A stretch of 64,000 nucleotides of DNA. Source: an uncultured Lachnospiraceae bacterium. GTDB lineage: Bacteria; Bacillota; Clostridia; Lachnospirales; Lachnospiraceae. Each line of letters starts with the position of its first letter. Position 1 is the first letter of the stretch. Of the stretch, positions 16,757-25,833 are shown piece after piece. Below the pieces are notes generated by a model. That model made no database searches. It was not told where the DNA came from and saw only the letters and a program-made list of their open reading frames with translations. Location: positions 62,001 through 126,000 of the forward strand of contig CATBDC010000002.1 in assembly GCA_949502235.1 (NCBI GenBank). The letters are read 5' to 3'. Position numbers and translations under genes: made by a program.

Positions 16757-19137
16757 AACTGGACAGGAATAATAACAGCGGAATTATTTACCGCATTGCA
16801 AGAAGCAATCTGACAGGCAATAAGGTATACACCTTCTTTTCGGGTCTGACTATTATCCTTTCGGTTACATTTATTATGGTGATAACGCTGTTTCTTTCGG
16901 GAACGCAGACAGGAAAGGAGCGGATGCTCCAGAATATGCAGCATGTAATATTTCTGAATATAACAAAAGAGCGTATAGAAGAGCTTGCGGCAGATGAAAG
17001 GACAGAGCTCGTAATTCCGTATAAGGCCAGCGGCGAAGAGTTTGAAACCAGCGGCGCAAGCTATGAGTTTATTTATGTGAAAAGCCAGAAAGACAAGATT
17101 AGGACCTTTGTGCCGGCAGAAGGGCGGGAGCCAAAGAAGTATGACGAGATCGTTGTAGACAAAAAATTTATGCAGCATATTGGGAAGGAGTGCCGAATCG
17201 GAGAAAGGATATCCCTGAATGTTGAAAATAGCCTGGAGGATTTTGTGATCTGCGGATATACTGACAGGGGGCAGGAGCAATCGAAGTATACGGTCTATGT
17301 ATCCGGAGAATTTGCAGAGGAGAATCCATCCATGCGGACAGCCCCGTATACGGCCCTTATCCGGATTTCGGGCGCTTCGGATATGGAATCCTCCGAATTT
17401 GAGTCAGCGGCATATGAGATAGCAGAGGATTATGGCGTGAAACGCCAGGATGTAAATGTAAACGGCACATTTAAGGAATCCCTGCAGGGCGACAATACGG
17501 CTGCCCTTGCAATTGCCTTTTTATCGCTATTTATCATGGCGGCCAGCGGGATTGTGATTTACAGTATCTTTTATCTGTCTGTTACATCACGCGTACAGCA
17601 GATCGGGCAGCTTCAGACTATAGGGATGACAGAGAAGCAGATTAAGAAAATGGTCCGCCGGGAGGGCGTGGTTTTATGCGCCGCAGCAATTCCGGCGGCC
17701 CTGATTCTTGGCAGCCTCCTTGCGTATATTCTGCAGTCCGAAGGATGGGATACACTTAAGTCTTTGGTAACAGCTGCAGTCACAGGAGTATTTGCTTTCT
17801 TTATAGTGCAGATTTCTGTCATCAAACCGGCAGCTCTCGCGGCAAGGGTTTCTCCGATTGAAGCGTCAAAGAATTCTGAGGATTGCACAGATGTGCGGGA
17901 AGGGCATCCAGAGCATAAAAAACTGACGGCATTTGTAATAGCACGTCTGGGACAAAAGGGGAGTTATAAAAAACGGCGGCTTATGACGGCATCCATTGCT
18001 TTTGGAGGAATTGTTTTTATGACAGCCGCCTCATATCTGTACGCCTGGGACGAAATAGCTTACTCAAGGGAAGGTGTTTTTTCTGATGCAGAATATAGGG
18101 TTTCCTATCGGTATAATGTACACAATCCGTCTGTATATGGTCCAACGGATATGCAGCTTGAGGGACATTTAAGCGAAGAGCTGAAAGATAAGCTGGCAAG
18201 GCTTCCCCATGTGCGTTCTGTCAGGACAGAAAACAGTGCCTACGGCAGTATTGAGTATCAGGGGGCTGTCTGGAGTGATGGTTTTTACCGGCTGACAAAA
18301 GAATCTGACGAGTATTTTCAGATGGATGTGGAAGGGGACAGCAGCTATGAGTATCTGTGTGAATCGGATGGTATCGTGATGACAGGCAGTGAACTTGTCT
18401 CAGGATTAAACAACGTGTCCCCGAAGGTGGGAGATGATATTACACTGCGCTGGTCTGATGGAGCTAAACATTCTGCAAAGCTTAAGATCGCGGCAGTCAC
18501 ACCAGAACCATCGCCGACAAAAGGCGGATATACTTTTGCAATAACGGATCAGACAATGAAAAAGCTTTGGGGAGATATGAATACTGCCAGTGCTTTCTAT
18601 ATTTCTGTGGATGATTATGAAAAATATGGAGAGCAGACAGAGGAAGAGATCCGTTCGCTGACTGAAAATTATTCCGATTTGTCCTTAGAGACACTCAGGG
18701 AGAAAATACTGAATGATTCGGCAAGTGTCAAAAAGCTAAAAATGCAGATTTACGGAATCTCCGCCTTTGTTACCTTATTTGGAATTCTAAATTTAATTAA
18801 TATGATGATTGGAAATATTGCTGCGCGCAGGAGGGAATTATCGGTGCTGGAATCTATCGGTATGGAAGTGAAGCAGATTAAGAATATGCTGTTCTGGGAA
18901 AGTATTATGTATGTATCCCCGGCAATCCTGATTACGCTTCTTGCAGGCGGCGCTGCCGGGTATGGATTCGTTTCCGCTCTTAAGCGGATGGCGGAATATA
19001 TGAATTACAGATTTCCCCTGGTTCCATGTATTCTGTATGGGGCAGTAATGCTTTTGATTCCGCAGCTTATCTTTCGCGTCAGTTTAAGCAGGCAGAGCAA
19101 GGCATCTCTTGTGGAACGGATACGGCCAAACAGTTAA
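16753..19137 (+). CDS. ABC transporter permease, FtsX/MacB type (BceB-like)
   Basis: ~10 TM with two FtsX domains; follows BceA-like ATPase; ATG at 16753. Confidence 0.9.
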   Translation: MKLDRNNNSGIIYRIARSNLTGNKVYTFFSGLTIILSVTFIMVITLFLSGTQTGKERMLQNMQHVIFLNITKERIEELAADERTELVIPYKASGEEFETSGASYEFIYVKSQKDKIRTFVPAEGREPKKYDEIVVDKKFMQHIGKECRIGERISLNVENSLEDFVICGYTDRGQEQSKYTVYVSGEFAEENPSMRTAPYTALIRISGASDMESSEFESAAYEIAEDYGVKRQDVNVNGTFKESLQGDNTAALAIAFLSLFIMAASGIVIYSIFYLSVTSRVQQIGQLQTIGMTEKQIKKMVRREGVVLCAAAIPAALILGSLLAYILQSEGWDTLKSLVTAAVTGVFAFFIVQISVIKPAALAARVSPIEASKNSEDCTDVREGHPEHKKLTAFVIARLGQKGSYKKRRLMTASIAFGGIVFMTAASYLYAWDEIAYSREGVFSDAEYRVSYRYNVHNPSVYGPTDMQLEGHLSEELKDKLARLPHVRSVRTENSAYGSIEYQGAVWSDGFYRLTKESDEYFQMDVEGDSSYEYLCESDGIVMTGSELVSGLNNVSPKVGDDITLRWSDGAKHSAKLKIAAVTPEPSPTKGGYTFAITDQTMKKLWGDMNTASAFYISVDDYEKYGEQTEEEIRSLTENYSDLSLETLREKILNDSASVKKLKMQIYGISAFVTLFGILNLINMMIGNIAARRRELSVLESIGMEVKQIKNMLFWESIMYVSPAILITLLAGGAAGYGFVSALKRMAEYMNYRFPLVPCILYGAVMLLIPQLIFRVSLSRQSKASLVERIRPNS

Positions 19138-19201
19138 TACGCGGCGTACGGGCATATACCAAACGGGTTTTATTTTGTCTGCAAATAATATTTTTAAAAA
19201 A

Positions 19202-19279
19202 ATAGTACAGGTACTATTTACAAATTAGAATGGTACCTGTATTATATTGAATAAACAAATATACAAGTACCAGTACAAA
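19202..19279. promoter_or_regulatory. Cluster of GTACCTGTAC-like palindromic operators upstream of marR
   Basis: ATAGTACAGGTACTAT (19202-19217), TGGTACCTGTATTAT (from 19231), ACAAGTACCAGTACAAA (19263-19279). Confidence 0.5.
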
Positions 19280-19295
19280 ACGAAAGGAGCATGAT

Positions 19296-19946
19296 ATGGA
19301 TGATATGTATACAGCTGTTTATGAAAAGCTCTCTACGCTGCAATGGCTCATGAAACGCCGCCAGATGTTCAGTCAGGCGCAGTCAGGACCATTTGCCGAT
19401 CCGACCAGAGGGCAGGGGAGAATTCTTGCCATGCTGAAAATCCAGCCGGAAATTAAGACAAGGGAGCTGGCGTATCTGCTGGGCATTCGGCAGCAATCGC
19501 TGAACGAGCTGTTAAATAAGCTGGAAAAAAGCGGTCATGTGGAACGTAAGCCCTCTGAAAACGACAAAAGGGTCATGGTTGTTCATCTGACGGAAAAAGG
19601 AAAAAAGATTCCGCAGCCTGAAACAGATTATCAGGAAATTCTCAACTGTCTGTCACCGGAGGAATTGCAGCAGTTTGGGGAATATTTAGACAGGATTATT
19701 GCAGCGTTTGCAATACAGGAGACTGATGACAGAGAGGAGGATAGTATAACAGACTGGATGAATAAGGCAAGGGAGCGTATGGGCGGGGATCAGTTTGAAC
19801 GGCTGATGTCTATGCGGGAGCGGGCATTCGGCTCTTTTGAGAGAAGGAGAAGCCCGGCAGACATACCGGGAGCGGAACGCTTTTCACCAGATTATAACGG
19901 TTTCACTCCGGACAGGGGCGGATTTGGCGGCAGGCCGGACAAATAA
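19296..19946 (+). CDS. MarR family transcriptional regulator
   Basis: 'QGRILAMLKIQPEIKTRELAYLLGIRQQSLNELLNKLEKSGHVERKPSENDKRVMVVHLTEKG'. Confidence 0.92.
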   Translation: MDDMYTAVYEKLSTLQWLMKRRQMFSQAQSGPFADPTRGQGRILAMLKIQPEIKTRELAYLLGIRQQSLNELLNKLEKSGHVERKPSENDKRVMVVHLTEKGKKIPQPETDYQEILNCLSPEELQQFGEYLDRIIAAFAIQETDDREEDSITDWMNKARERMGGDQFERLMSMRERAFGSFERRRSPADIPGAERFSPDYNGFTPDRGGFGGRPDK

Positions 19947-19979
19947 ATAATTTAGAGGCACTATAGAATCTATAGCGAT

Positions 19980-20018
19980 AAGTCCTATGGGAATAAAATC
20001 CATAGGGCTTAATTTTTT
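19980..20018 (+). terminator. Terminator/attenuator between marR and the ABC operon
   Basis: AAGTCCTATGG-gaataaaat-CCATAGGGCTT then AATTTTTT. Confidence 0.65.
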
Positions 20019-20036
20019 GAACAGGGAGGAAAAGCA

Positions 20037-20954
20037 ATGAATCCAATCATTGAAGTAAAACATTTTTCAAAGACATACGGAGATTTCAAGGCAGTAGATG
20101 ATATTTCATTTACTGTAGATGAAGGAAGCATCTTTGCGTTTCTCGGACCCAACGGCGCAGGCAAGAGTACTACAATCAATACCTTATGTACGATCCTGGA
20201 TAAAACGGAGGGAAGTATCCGAATCAACGGGCATGATGTTTCCAAAGAAAAGGGGGCAGTCAGAAAAGATATCGGCATTGTATTCCAGGATTCCACGCTG
20301 GATGCAAAAATGACGGTGGAGGAAGATCTCAGATATCACTGCACCTTTTATAAGGTTCCGAAAAATGAGGTTACAGAGCGGATCCGTTTTGCCCTTGACT
20401 TAGTGGAGCTTACAGATTGGAAAAAGGCGGCTGTCGGCAGTCTTTCCGGCGGGATGAAACGCCGTGTGGAGATTGCGAGAGGGCTTGTGCATTTTCCAAA
20501 GGTTTTGTTTTTAGATGAACCGACAACCGGACTTGATCCGCAGACAAGGGCAAATGTATGGGAATATATCCAGAAAATGCAAAAGCAGAAAAACATGACG
20601 ATTTTTTTGACCACGCATTATATGGATGAAGCAGAGGTATGCTCAAAGGTTGTGATTATGGATCATGGGAAGATTGTTGCCCATGACACGCCGGAAAACT
20701 TAAAACACCAGTATACTGGGACAGAGGTAGATGTAAGCTGTACGCATACGGAAACCCTGGAAAAGATATTGAAGGAGCAGAAGATTCCTTATAAGAAAGT
20801 AGAAAACAAGGTTGTTTTCCACACAAAGAAAGCATCTGACGCGCTTGCTATTTTGGCAGAGTGTAAAGATACGATTCTTGATTTTGAGGCAAAGAATGGA
20901 ACATTGAACGAGGTATTTCTCGCAATTACAGGAAAGGAGATCAGGCAGTCATGA
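20037..20954 (+). CDS. ABC transporter ATP-binding protein (DrrA-like)
   Basis: Walker A 'GPNGAGKSTTI', 'LSGGMKRRVEIARGLVHFPKVLFLDEPTTGLDPQTR'. Confidence 0.95.
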   Translation: MNPIIEVKHFSKTYGDFKAVDDISFTVDEGSIFAFLGPNGAGKSTTINTLCTILDKTEGSIRINGHDVSKEKGAVRKDIGIVFQDSTLDAKMTVEEDLRYHCTFYKVPKNEVTERIRFALDLVELTDWKKAAVGSLSGGMKRRVEIARGLVHFPKVLFLDEPTTGLDPQTRANVWEYIQKMQKQKNMTIFLTTHYMDEAEVCSKVVIMDHGKIVAHDTPENLKHQYTGTEVDVSCTHTETLEKILKEQKIPYKKVENKVVFHTKKASDALAILAECKDTILDFEAKNGTLNEVFLAITGKEIRQS

Positions 20955-21793
20955 ATCCAGTTACAGCAATTATACAGAGGAATTTGTTAAATTATACCAG
21001 AAACAGGGGGAGGATGATCGGGAGCATCGTGATGTCCATGTCCATACTGGTGATGTTTTCCTTTATGATGGAATCTTCCATGAGCGGTTTTGGCGAACCC
21101 ATGAATTATCTGATTGCAGGCGTTATTATTATGACTGTTTTTCAGACGGGTATCAATAATTCGTCAGATATCCTGTCGGATATTTCGGACGGGTATATGA
21201 AAGAGGTTATGGTTGCGCCAATTGCACGTTCCCAGATTTCTATCGGAAATATCCTGTCGGGGGCAGTCGTTTCTACTATACAGGGGACACTTACCATGAT
21301 AATCAGCCTGTTCATTGGATTTAAAATCAATGTGCTTCAGGTTTTACTATTGATTGTGGTAATGCTGGTTTCAGCGATGACCTTCAGCGCAGCCGGCTTG
21401 TTTTTAGCGACCGTATCACGCAACTCCCCTTCGTTCCAGACAATCAGCTCCATGATTATGATGCCGCTGACATTTGTTTCCGGCGCATATATACCGACTA
21501 CGATGATGCCCGGTTTTCTTTTGCCAGTCGTATACTTAAATCCGCTTACCTATGTGACGTCTATTTTCCGGTATATTGCACTTGGGGCATACAAAATGAG
21601 TTCTGCCGAGCTTGTGCGGGAGGGAATGTCATTTGATATTCATGGCCTTATCATAACGCCGGTCATGGGGCTTATGTTTACGATTCTTATCGGAACGGTT
21701 TTCTTTGCATTGAGTGTTGGAAAGTTCAATCAGGCGGATTTTTCCACGGTAAAAGTGGCAAAGACAATGCGGGGAGGCGGAGCTCCAAGGTAA
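20951..21793 (+). CDS. ABC-2 type transporter permease (DrrB-like)
   Basis: 6-TM ABC-2 protein, overlaps the ATPase gene. Confidence 0.92.
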   Translation: MNPVTAIIQRNLLNYTRNRGRMIGSIVMSMSILVMFSFMMESSMSGFGEPMNYLIAGVIIMTVFQTGINNSSDILSDISDGYMKEVMVAPIARSQISIGNILSGAVVSTIQGTLTMIISLFIGFKINVLQVLLLIVVMLVSAMTFSAAGLFLATVSRNSPSFQTISSMIMMPLTFVSGAYIPTTMMPGFLLPVVYLNPLTYVTSIFRYIALGAYKMSSAELVREGMSFDIHGLIITPVMGLMFTILIGTVFFALSVGKFNQADFSTVKVAKTMRGGGAPR

Positions 21794-22063
21794 ACCCGGA
21801 GACGGAAAAGCAGGAGGATATCGAGGCTGCAAGGCAGATGATGTTCGCCATGCAGCCGGAAGAAGTAAGACTATATGAGGGATTCTCGAAGACAGCCATT
21901 GACTGGATGGTAACGCCAAAGGCGCTGTACTGGGGACCGAAATTCTTGTATGAATGTTATCAGAAACCGCTCTACATTACGGAGAACGGGCTTTCCTGCC
22001 ATGATACCGTATCGTTGGACGGTAAAGTATATGATCCCAACCGGATTGATTTCCTTGCGAGAT
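21790..22063 (+). pseudogene. Fragment(s) of a GH1 beta-glucosidase/6-phospho-beta-glucosidase, with an internal deletion
   Basis: Frame reads [93 protein letters not shown]; 'LYITENG' is the GH1 nucleophile motif. Confidence 0.75.
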
Positions 22064-22180
22064 ATCTCCAACGCCAAGGATAATCTGTCCATCCAGGTGC
22101 ATCCGGCTAAAGGGTATGCTCTGAAAAATGAGGGACAGTATGGCAAAACAGAGATGTGGTATGTCATGGATGTCGGAGCA
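22064..22180 (+). pseudogene. Fragment of class I mannose-6-phosphate isomerase
   Basis: '[36 protein letters not shown]' matches the ManA metal-binding region pattern. Confidence 0.7.
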
Positions 22181-22184
22181 TCTA

Positions 22185-22525
22185 TTACGGAAAAAACTTT
22201 GATTGTTGGTATAGATATTGGAAGTGAGATCCATTATGCGAGGGCTTTTGACTGGCGCGATTACGAGTACTCGAAGAAGCCACTCTCCTTCAGCAACGGT
22301 GAGTCAGGGTTTGCGACATTCAAGGTCTGGATGGAAGATTTGATGGGAAAATATGGAAAGACAGCGGTAATTCCAGGAATGGAGCCGACTGGACACTACT
22401 GGTATAACCTTGGAGCATACCTGCAGGGGCAAGGGATAAAACTGATTCATGTAAATCCGCATCATGTCAAAAAATCCAAGAAAATGGATGACAACAACCC
22501 AAACAAAAATGACCGTAAGAATTGT
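22185..22525 (+). mobile_element. Truncated IS110-family transposase (N-terminal DEDD part only)
   Basis: 'LIVGIDIGSEIHYARAFDWRDYEYSKKPLSFSNGESGF...VIPGMEPTGHYWYNLGAYLQGQGIKLIHVNPHHVKKSKKMDDNNPNKNDRKN', then breaks off. Confidence 0.85.
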
Positions 22526-22529
22526 CTGG

Positions 22530-22904
22530 TTAGACATTGGATTTCTCTATAAAGGTATTGACTGAGGAAACGATTTCTGCAAATAATTTTTCGGCTTTAT
22601 TATATTTAACTGAAAGTTCCGTAAGATCTGTTTGAAGCTGCCTGATTTGGGATTCTTTCTCCAGTAAATCTTCCTGAAGCTGTGAGATAGCAGCTAAATA
22701 AGTATGATTTTGGTCATTGTCGGTATTTGCCGGGATGTTTTTCCTGCGTCTGGAAGAAATAATCTCTCCAGTTTCCGGATCCACCTTGCCGATATATTTC
22801 CGTTTTGATCTGGGCTGTTTTTTATCTTTATCCCAATAAGAAGTACTTTCATAGGCATATTTGACACCGGTTTTTTTATCGGTTTGATAAACGATACAAG
22901 ACAT
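22530..22904 (-). mobile_element. Transposon-associated small ORF (transposase N-terminal/accessory-like)
   Basis: 'MSCIVYQTDKKTGVKYAYESTSYWDKDKKQPRSKRKYIGKVDPETGEII' plus coiled coil; AGGAGG RBS; abuts IS110 fragment. Confidence 0.5.
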
Positions 22905-22918
22905 AAGCAATCCTCCTA

Positions 22919-22947
22919 AATAGTGTATAGTTATATTATACACTATT
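22919..22947. repeat. Perfect 11-bp inverted repeat upstream of the transposon-like ORF
   Basis: AATAGTGTATA-gttatat-TATACACTATT. Confidence 0.7.
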
Positions 22948-23086
22948 GTTTTGAATATGTCATGAGCAAAAAAGGGTAATAAAAATATCATAATCATTGT
23001 AAATTCAGCGTATAGTATTGATAAATAATGAGAAAAATGGTACAATATTAATTAAAATTTAACATATGTATATTTATACAAGCATA

Positions 23087-23124
23087 TTTGCATAAATATA
23101 CATTTTTATGCATTTTTATGCAAA
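23087..23124. repeat. 10-bp inverted repeat with nested tandem 10-mers
   Basis: TTTGCATAAA ... TTTATGCAAA; also ATTTTTATGC x2 (23102-23121). Confidence 0.65.
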
Positions 23125-23152
23125 TGATATGTTTGACATTCCCCAAGGGCTC

Positions 23153-23181
23153 TTGACAAAACCGAAAAAATGTGGTATTAG
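23153..23181 (+). promoter_or_regulatory. Putative sigmaA promoter for the 65-aa/778-aa locus
   Basis: TTGACA (23153-23158), 17-nt spacer, TATTAG (23176-23181); a second TTGACA at 23133-23138. Confidence 0.5.
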
Positions 23182-23226
23182 ACAGAACAAAAGGGGATAG
23201 CAAACAGTGTTGGAGGTGAATAAAAC

Positions 23227-23424
23227 ATGGGTTTGCAAACAAAGGGGAGACTTACTGTCAACACGGTTAAGGGGCGTGCGGGTGTCAGTAATGAAATTCA
23301 TAATAACAATGTGCTTGACAATTTACTTCATGGGTATAATGATATTAACGAAGAAGACATACTGATTGAGCAATATCATATGGGTTATTTCGGAAGGCTT
23401 GCACGAACAAAAAAAGATAATTAA
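23227..23424 (+). CDS. Hypothetical 65-aa small protein
   Basis: ATG behind GGAGGTG; MGLQTKGRLTVNTVKGRAGVSNEIHNNNVLDNLLHGYNDINEEDILIEQYHMGYFGRLARTKKDN; no family recognised. Confidence 0.6.
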   Translation: MGLQTKGRLTVNTVKGRAGVSNEIHNNNVLDNLLHGYNDINEEDILIEQYHMGYFGRLARTKKDN

Positions 23425-23474
23425 TAAAAGGCGTATCGATTTATTTTGATGCGCCTTAAGTATGGGTAAATGGA

Positions 23475-25811
23475 ATGGGAGCAAAACAAAAGATGAATGG
23501 GAATAAGTTTTATCATTTAAGATTTGTCCGGGATTTGGATGATTCACAAAAATTTCTAGAACAAAAAAAGCTTAGCGAATATCTTCTTCTTGACTATTTC
23601 GACTTTCTTATTTTAGAGCAGGCGGAAAGCTTTGAAGAATGTGCTTTAGGAAAAGAAAAGTTTTCTTGCGAAGCCGAGCAGGGACTCGGAATATTCAGTC
23701 TGGGAGATACGGCAGACAGGTTTCCTTTTCTTGAAAGCAGCAGCGACAGGCCTTTTCTTGGAATTATACAGTTAACAATTAATCCTTTTTTCTATAAAGC
23801 CTGCAGCAGTCCGGACGGCATATCCAAATTAAAATCTGATATAGAGCAAGAGATTAAGAATGCTTCTGCGAAAGATAACGATGTAATATATCAGATATAT
23901 CAAACTGTAAATGCTGCTGATTTCTGTATTATCGTTATATCAAAAAAGATAAAATTTCTAGAGCATCTATCGAAACTATTAAAAAAGAAAAGTTTTGTTT
24001 ATAGGGGCAAAAAATATCTCACCTTTTCTATATATGAAAATACAGGGATTCACAAAGACGTAACCGAAAGCCAATTGCAAGAAGCTTTCGAGCAGAAGCA
24101 TGCTCTGATTGCAAGAATACGGGTAAAAGATCACTATTGGAATGGCCTAAAAAAAGAAAACTGGAGTTTGGATAGTGAAAATTGCAAACCAAGCATGCTT
24201 AGCGGGAGATATCATTTTTCCATTCGGATTGAGGGAGCAGAAATCGCCTCCACATTAAAAAATATTATTGATTTTAAATTTAATGCTGTCACTCCTCCGA
24301 CCGATAACATCCATAATGTCCTTCAGCAGATTATGTCGGAAAATAAGATTGCATACATTAATGAAAGAATTTTATTTCATGATGAAATGGAATGTAGAAA
24401 CGAAAGCGAAATAAATAAAGAACACGCGGCGGTTGAGAGTCCACAATATAAAGGAGAGATCAGGCGTTTTGAAGAAATAAGAGAACGTTTAAAGAATAAA
24501 ACAGACCCTCAAACGTTGGAAACATATCTGGAAAAAATTCAGAGCTTATATTATATGCAGATAAAGCTTGTGCGATATGCGGATACTCATATTAGCGTTA
24601 TTATGTTTCGCGAATATTATGAGGCATTTTTAGAAGGGTTTCTTCTTGAAGTCGAAAATATACAAGATGACATGATGGATGATTTGCTTTATCATCTGAA
24701 GATAGGTCTGCGTTATTTATATCAGTTTGCAGATATTATTTATTCCATAAACGCAACGACTTTTCAGGCTCCCAAATATGATATTGTCCCAAATATGAGT
24801 GCAAGCCCTAAATTAGCCATTGCTTACACGGAATATTTACGGGATATAATCAATGATTACAGATGCATGCGCAATGCGCAGGATAATGATGACGAAAAAC
24901 AATTTTTTCCCAATTATATTCCTATGATTATCCCCGAAATAACAGAAGAATATGCAGATTTTTCCATGCTCATCACATTTCCACAGGGATTTATTGATGA
25001 CTGGACGATGGAAAGTGAAAATTGGGCAAAATATATAAAGGGCGGCAAAAAAACACCCTTGTATGTAATATGTCAGAAATTCCGTATGTTCACGAACATT
25101 TCGGATGTGCTTACTCTTAGTTTTCACGAGCTGGGACATTATGCCAACTATTTGCCGTGTGTATGGTGTCTTTTTCCGCAGGATATGAATAGGTATACCG
25201 TAAAAGAAGTATTATTGAGTAATCCTGATAAAATTTCATTGCTTATTACAAAATCAGAAAAAAAGTTCCAAAATAGCGGAGGAATATTTGAACTAGGGAC
25301 TTTTTTGCAAAGGGCAAAGAAAAATTGGAAGGATTATCAATATGTATTTTTTGAAAGCAGGGAAATGGAGGATATGCATTTAAATTATCTATATAACTTA
25401 GCACATTTCGAAGAAATGCTGGCTTCAGTTGAAAAGAATCCGGCAGCCGCATATGAGGGAGGGCTAGTTAATCCATTACATTATATATTAGATAAAATAT
25501 ATGGAACAGGAATTGGAATAAAAGAATTAAGACCTTTGCCACTTGCCATTATTCACCCATACCATTCGGATAGAATAAGGGCACAGCAGGGAACATTTAC
25601 AATTTTTCCGGACTATATTACGGAAGAAAGAGAAAATTTTTCAGAAATAGCTGATATGAGGTATATGTCAGGAACGGAAGAACGTCTGCATCGGCTTATT
25701 CTTCGTTATCCGGATAGGATTGCAAAAGAGCTGATGTCCATAGGAGCTCATCGAAGCTGGCTGTATCCTGAAGAGCCCATAGTATCACAGGAAATCGAAA
25801 GCGGGTTGTAA
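23475..25811 (+). CDS. Large hypothetical protein with HExxH (HELGH) metallopeptidase-like motif and FRG-like C-terminus
   Basis: 'DVLTLSFHELGHYANYLP' (HELGH at 25125-25139); C-terminus 'PLAIIHPYHSDRIRAQQGTFTIFPDY...LILRYPDRIAKELMSIGAHRSWLYPEEPIVSQEI' resembles FRG-domain C-terminal half. Confidence 0.7.
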   Translation: MGAKQKMNGNKFYHLRFVRDLDDSQKFLEQKKLSEYLLLDYFDFLILEQAESFEECALGKEKFSCEAEQGLGIFSLGDTADRFPFLESSSDRPFLGIIQLTINPFFYKACSSPDGISKLKSDIEQEIKNASAKDNDVIYQIYQTVNAADFCIIVISKKIKFLEHLSKLLKKKSFVYRGKKYLTFSIYENTGIHKDVTESQLQEAFEQKHALIARIRVKDHYWNGLKKENWSLDSENCKPSMLSGRYHFSIRIEGAEIASTLKNIIDFKFNAVTPPTDNIHNVLQQIMSENKIAYINERILFHDEMECRNESEINKEHAAVESPQYKGEIRRFEEIRERLKNKTDPQTLETYLEKIQSLYYMQIKLVRYADTHISVIMFREYYEAFLEGFLLEVENIQDDMMDDLLYHLKIGLRYLYQFADIIYSINATTFQAPKYDIVPNMSASPKLAIAYTEYLRDIINDYRCMRNAQDNDDEKQFFPNYIPMIIPEITEEYADFSMLITFPQGFIDDWTMESENWAKYIKGGKKTPLYVICQKFRMFTNISDVLTLSFHELGHYANYLPCVWCLFPQDMNRYTVKEVLLSNPDKISLLITKSEKKFQNSGGIFELGTFLQRAKKNWKDYQYVFFESREMEDMHLNYLYNLAHFEEMLASVEKNPAAAYEGGLVNPLHYILDKIYGTGIGIKELRPLPLAIIHPYHSDRIRAQQGTFTIFPDYITEERENFSEIADMRYMSGTEERLHRLILRYPDRIAKELMSIGAHRSWLYPEEPIVSQEIESGL

Positions 25812-25833
25812 AGAAGAATATGGAGACTGAATT

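Noticed and set aside
16651-17280. 209-aa minus-strand ORF opposite the BceB-like permease
   Set aside because: Antisense shadow without support.
21950-22552. Single 200-aa gene as given by the ORF track
   Set aside because: Chimera of ManA and IS110 fragments read through junctions.
23227-23424. RiPP precursor interpretation of the 65-aa protein
   Set aside because: No Cys/Ser-rich core, no double-Gly leader, no maturase or transporter nearby.
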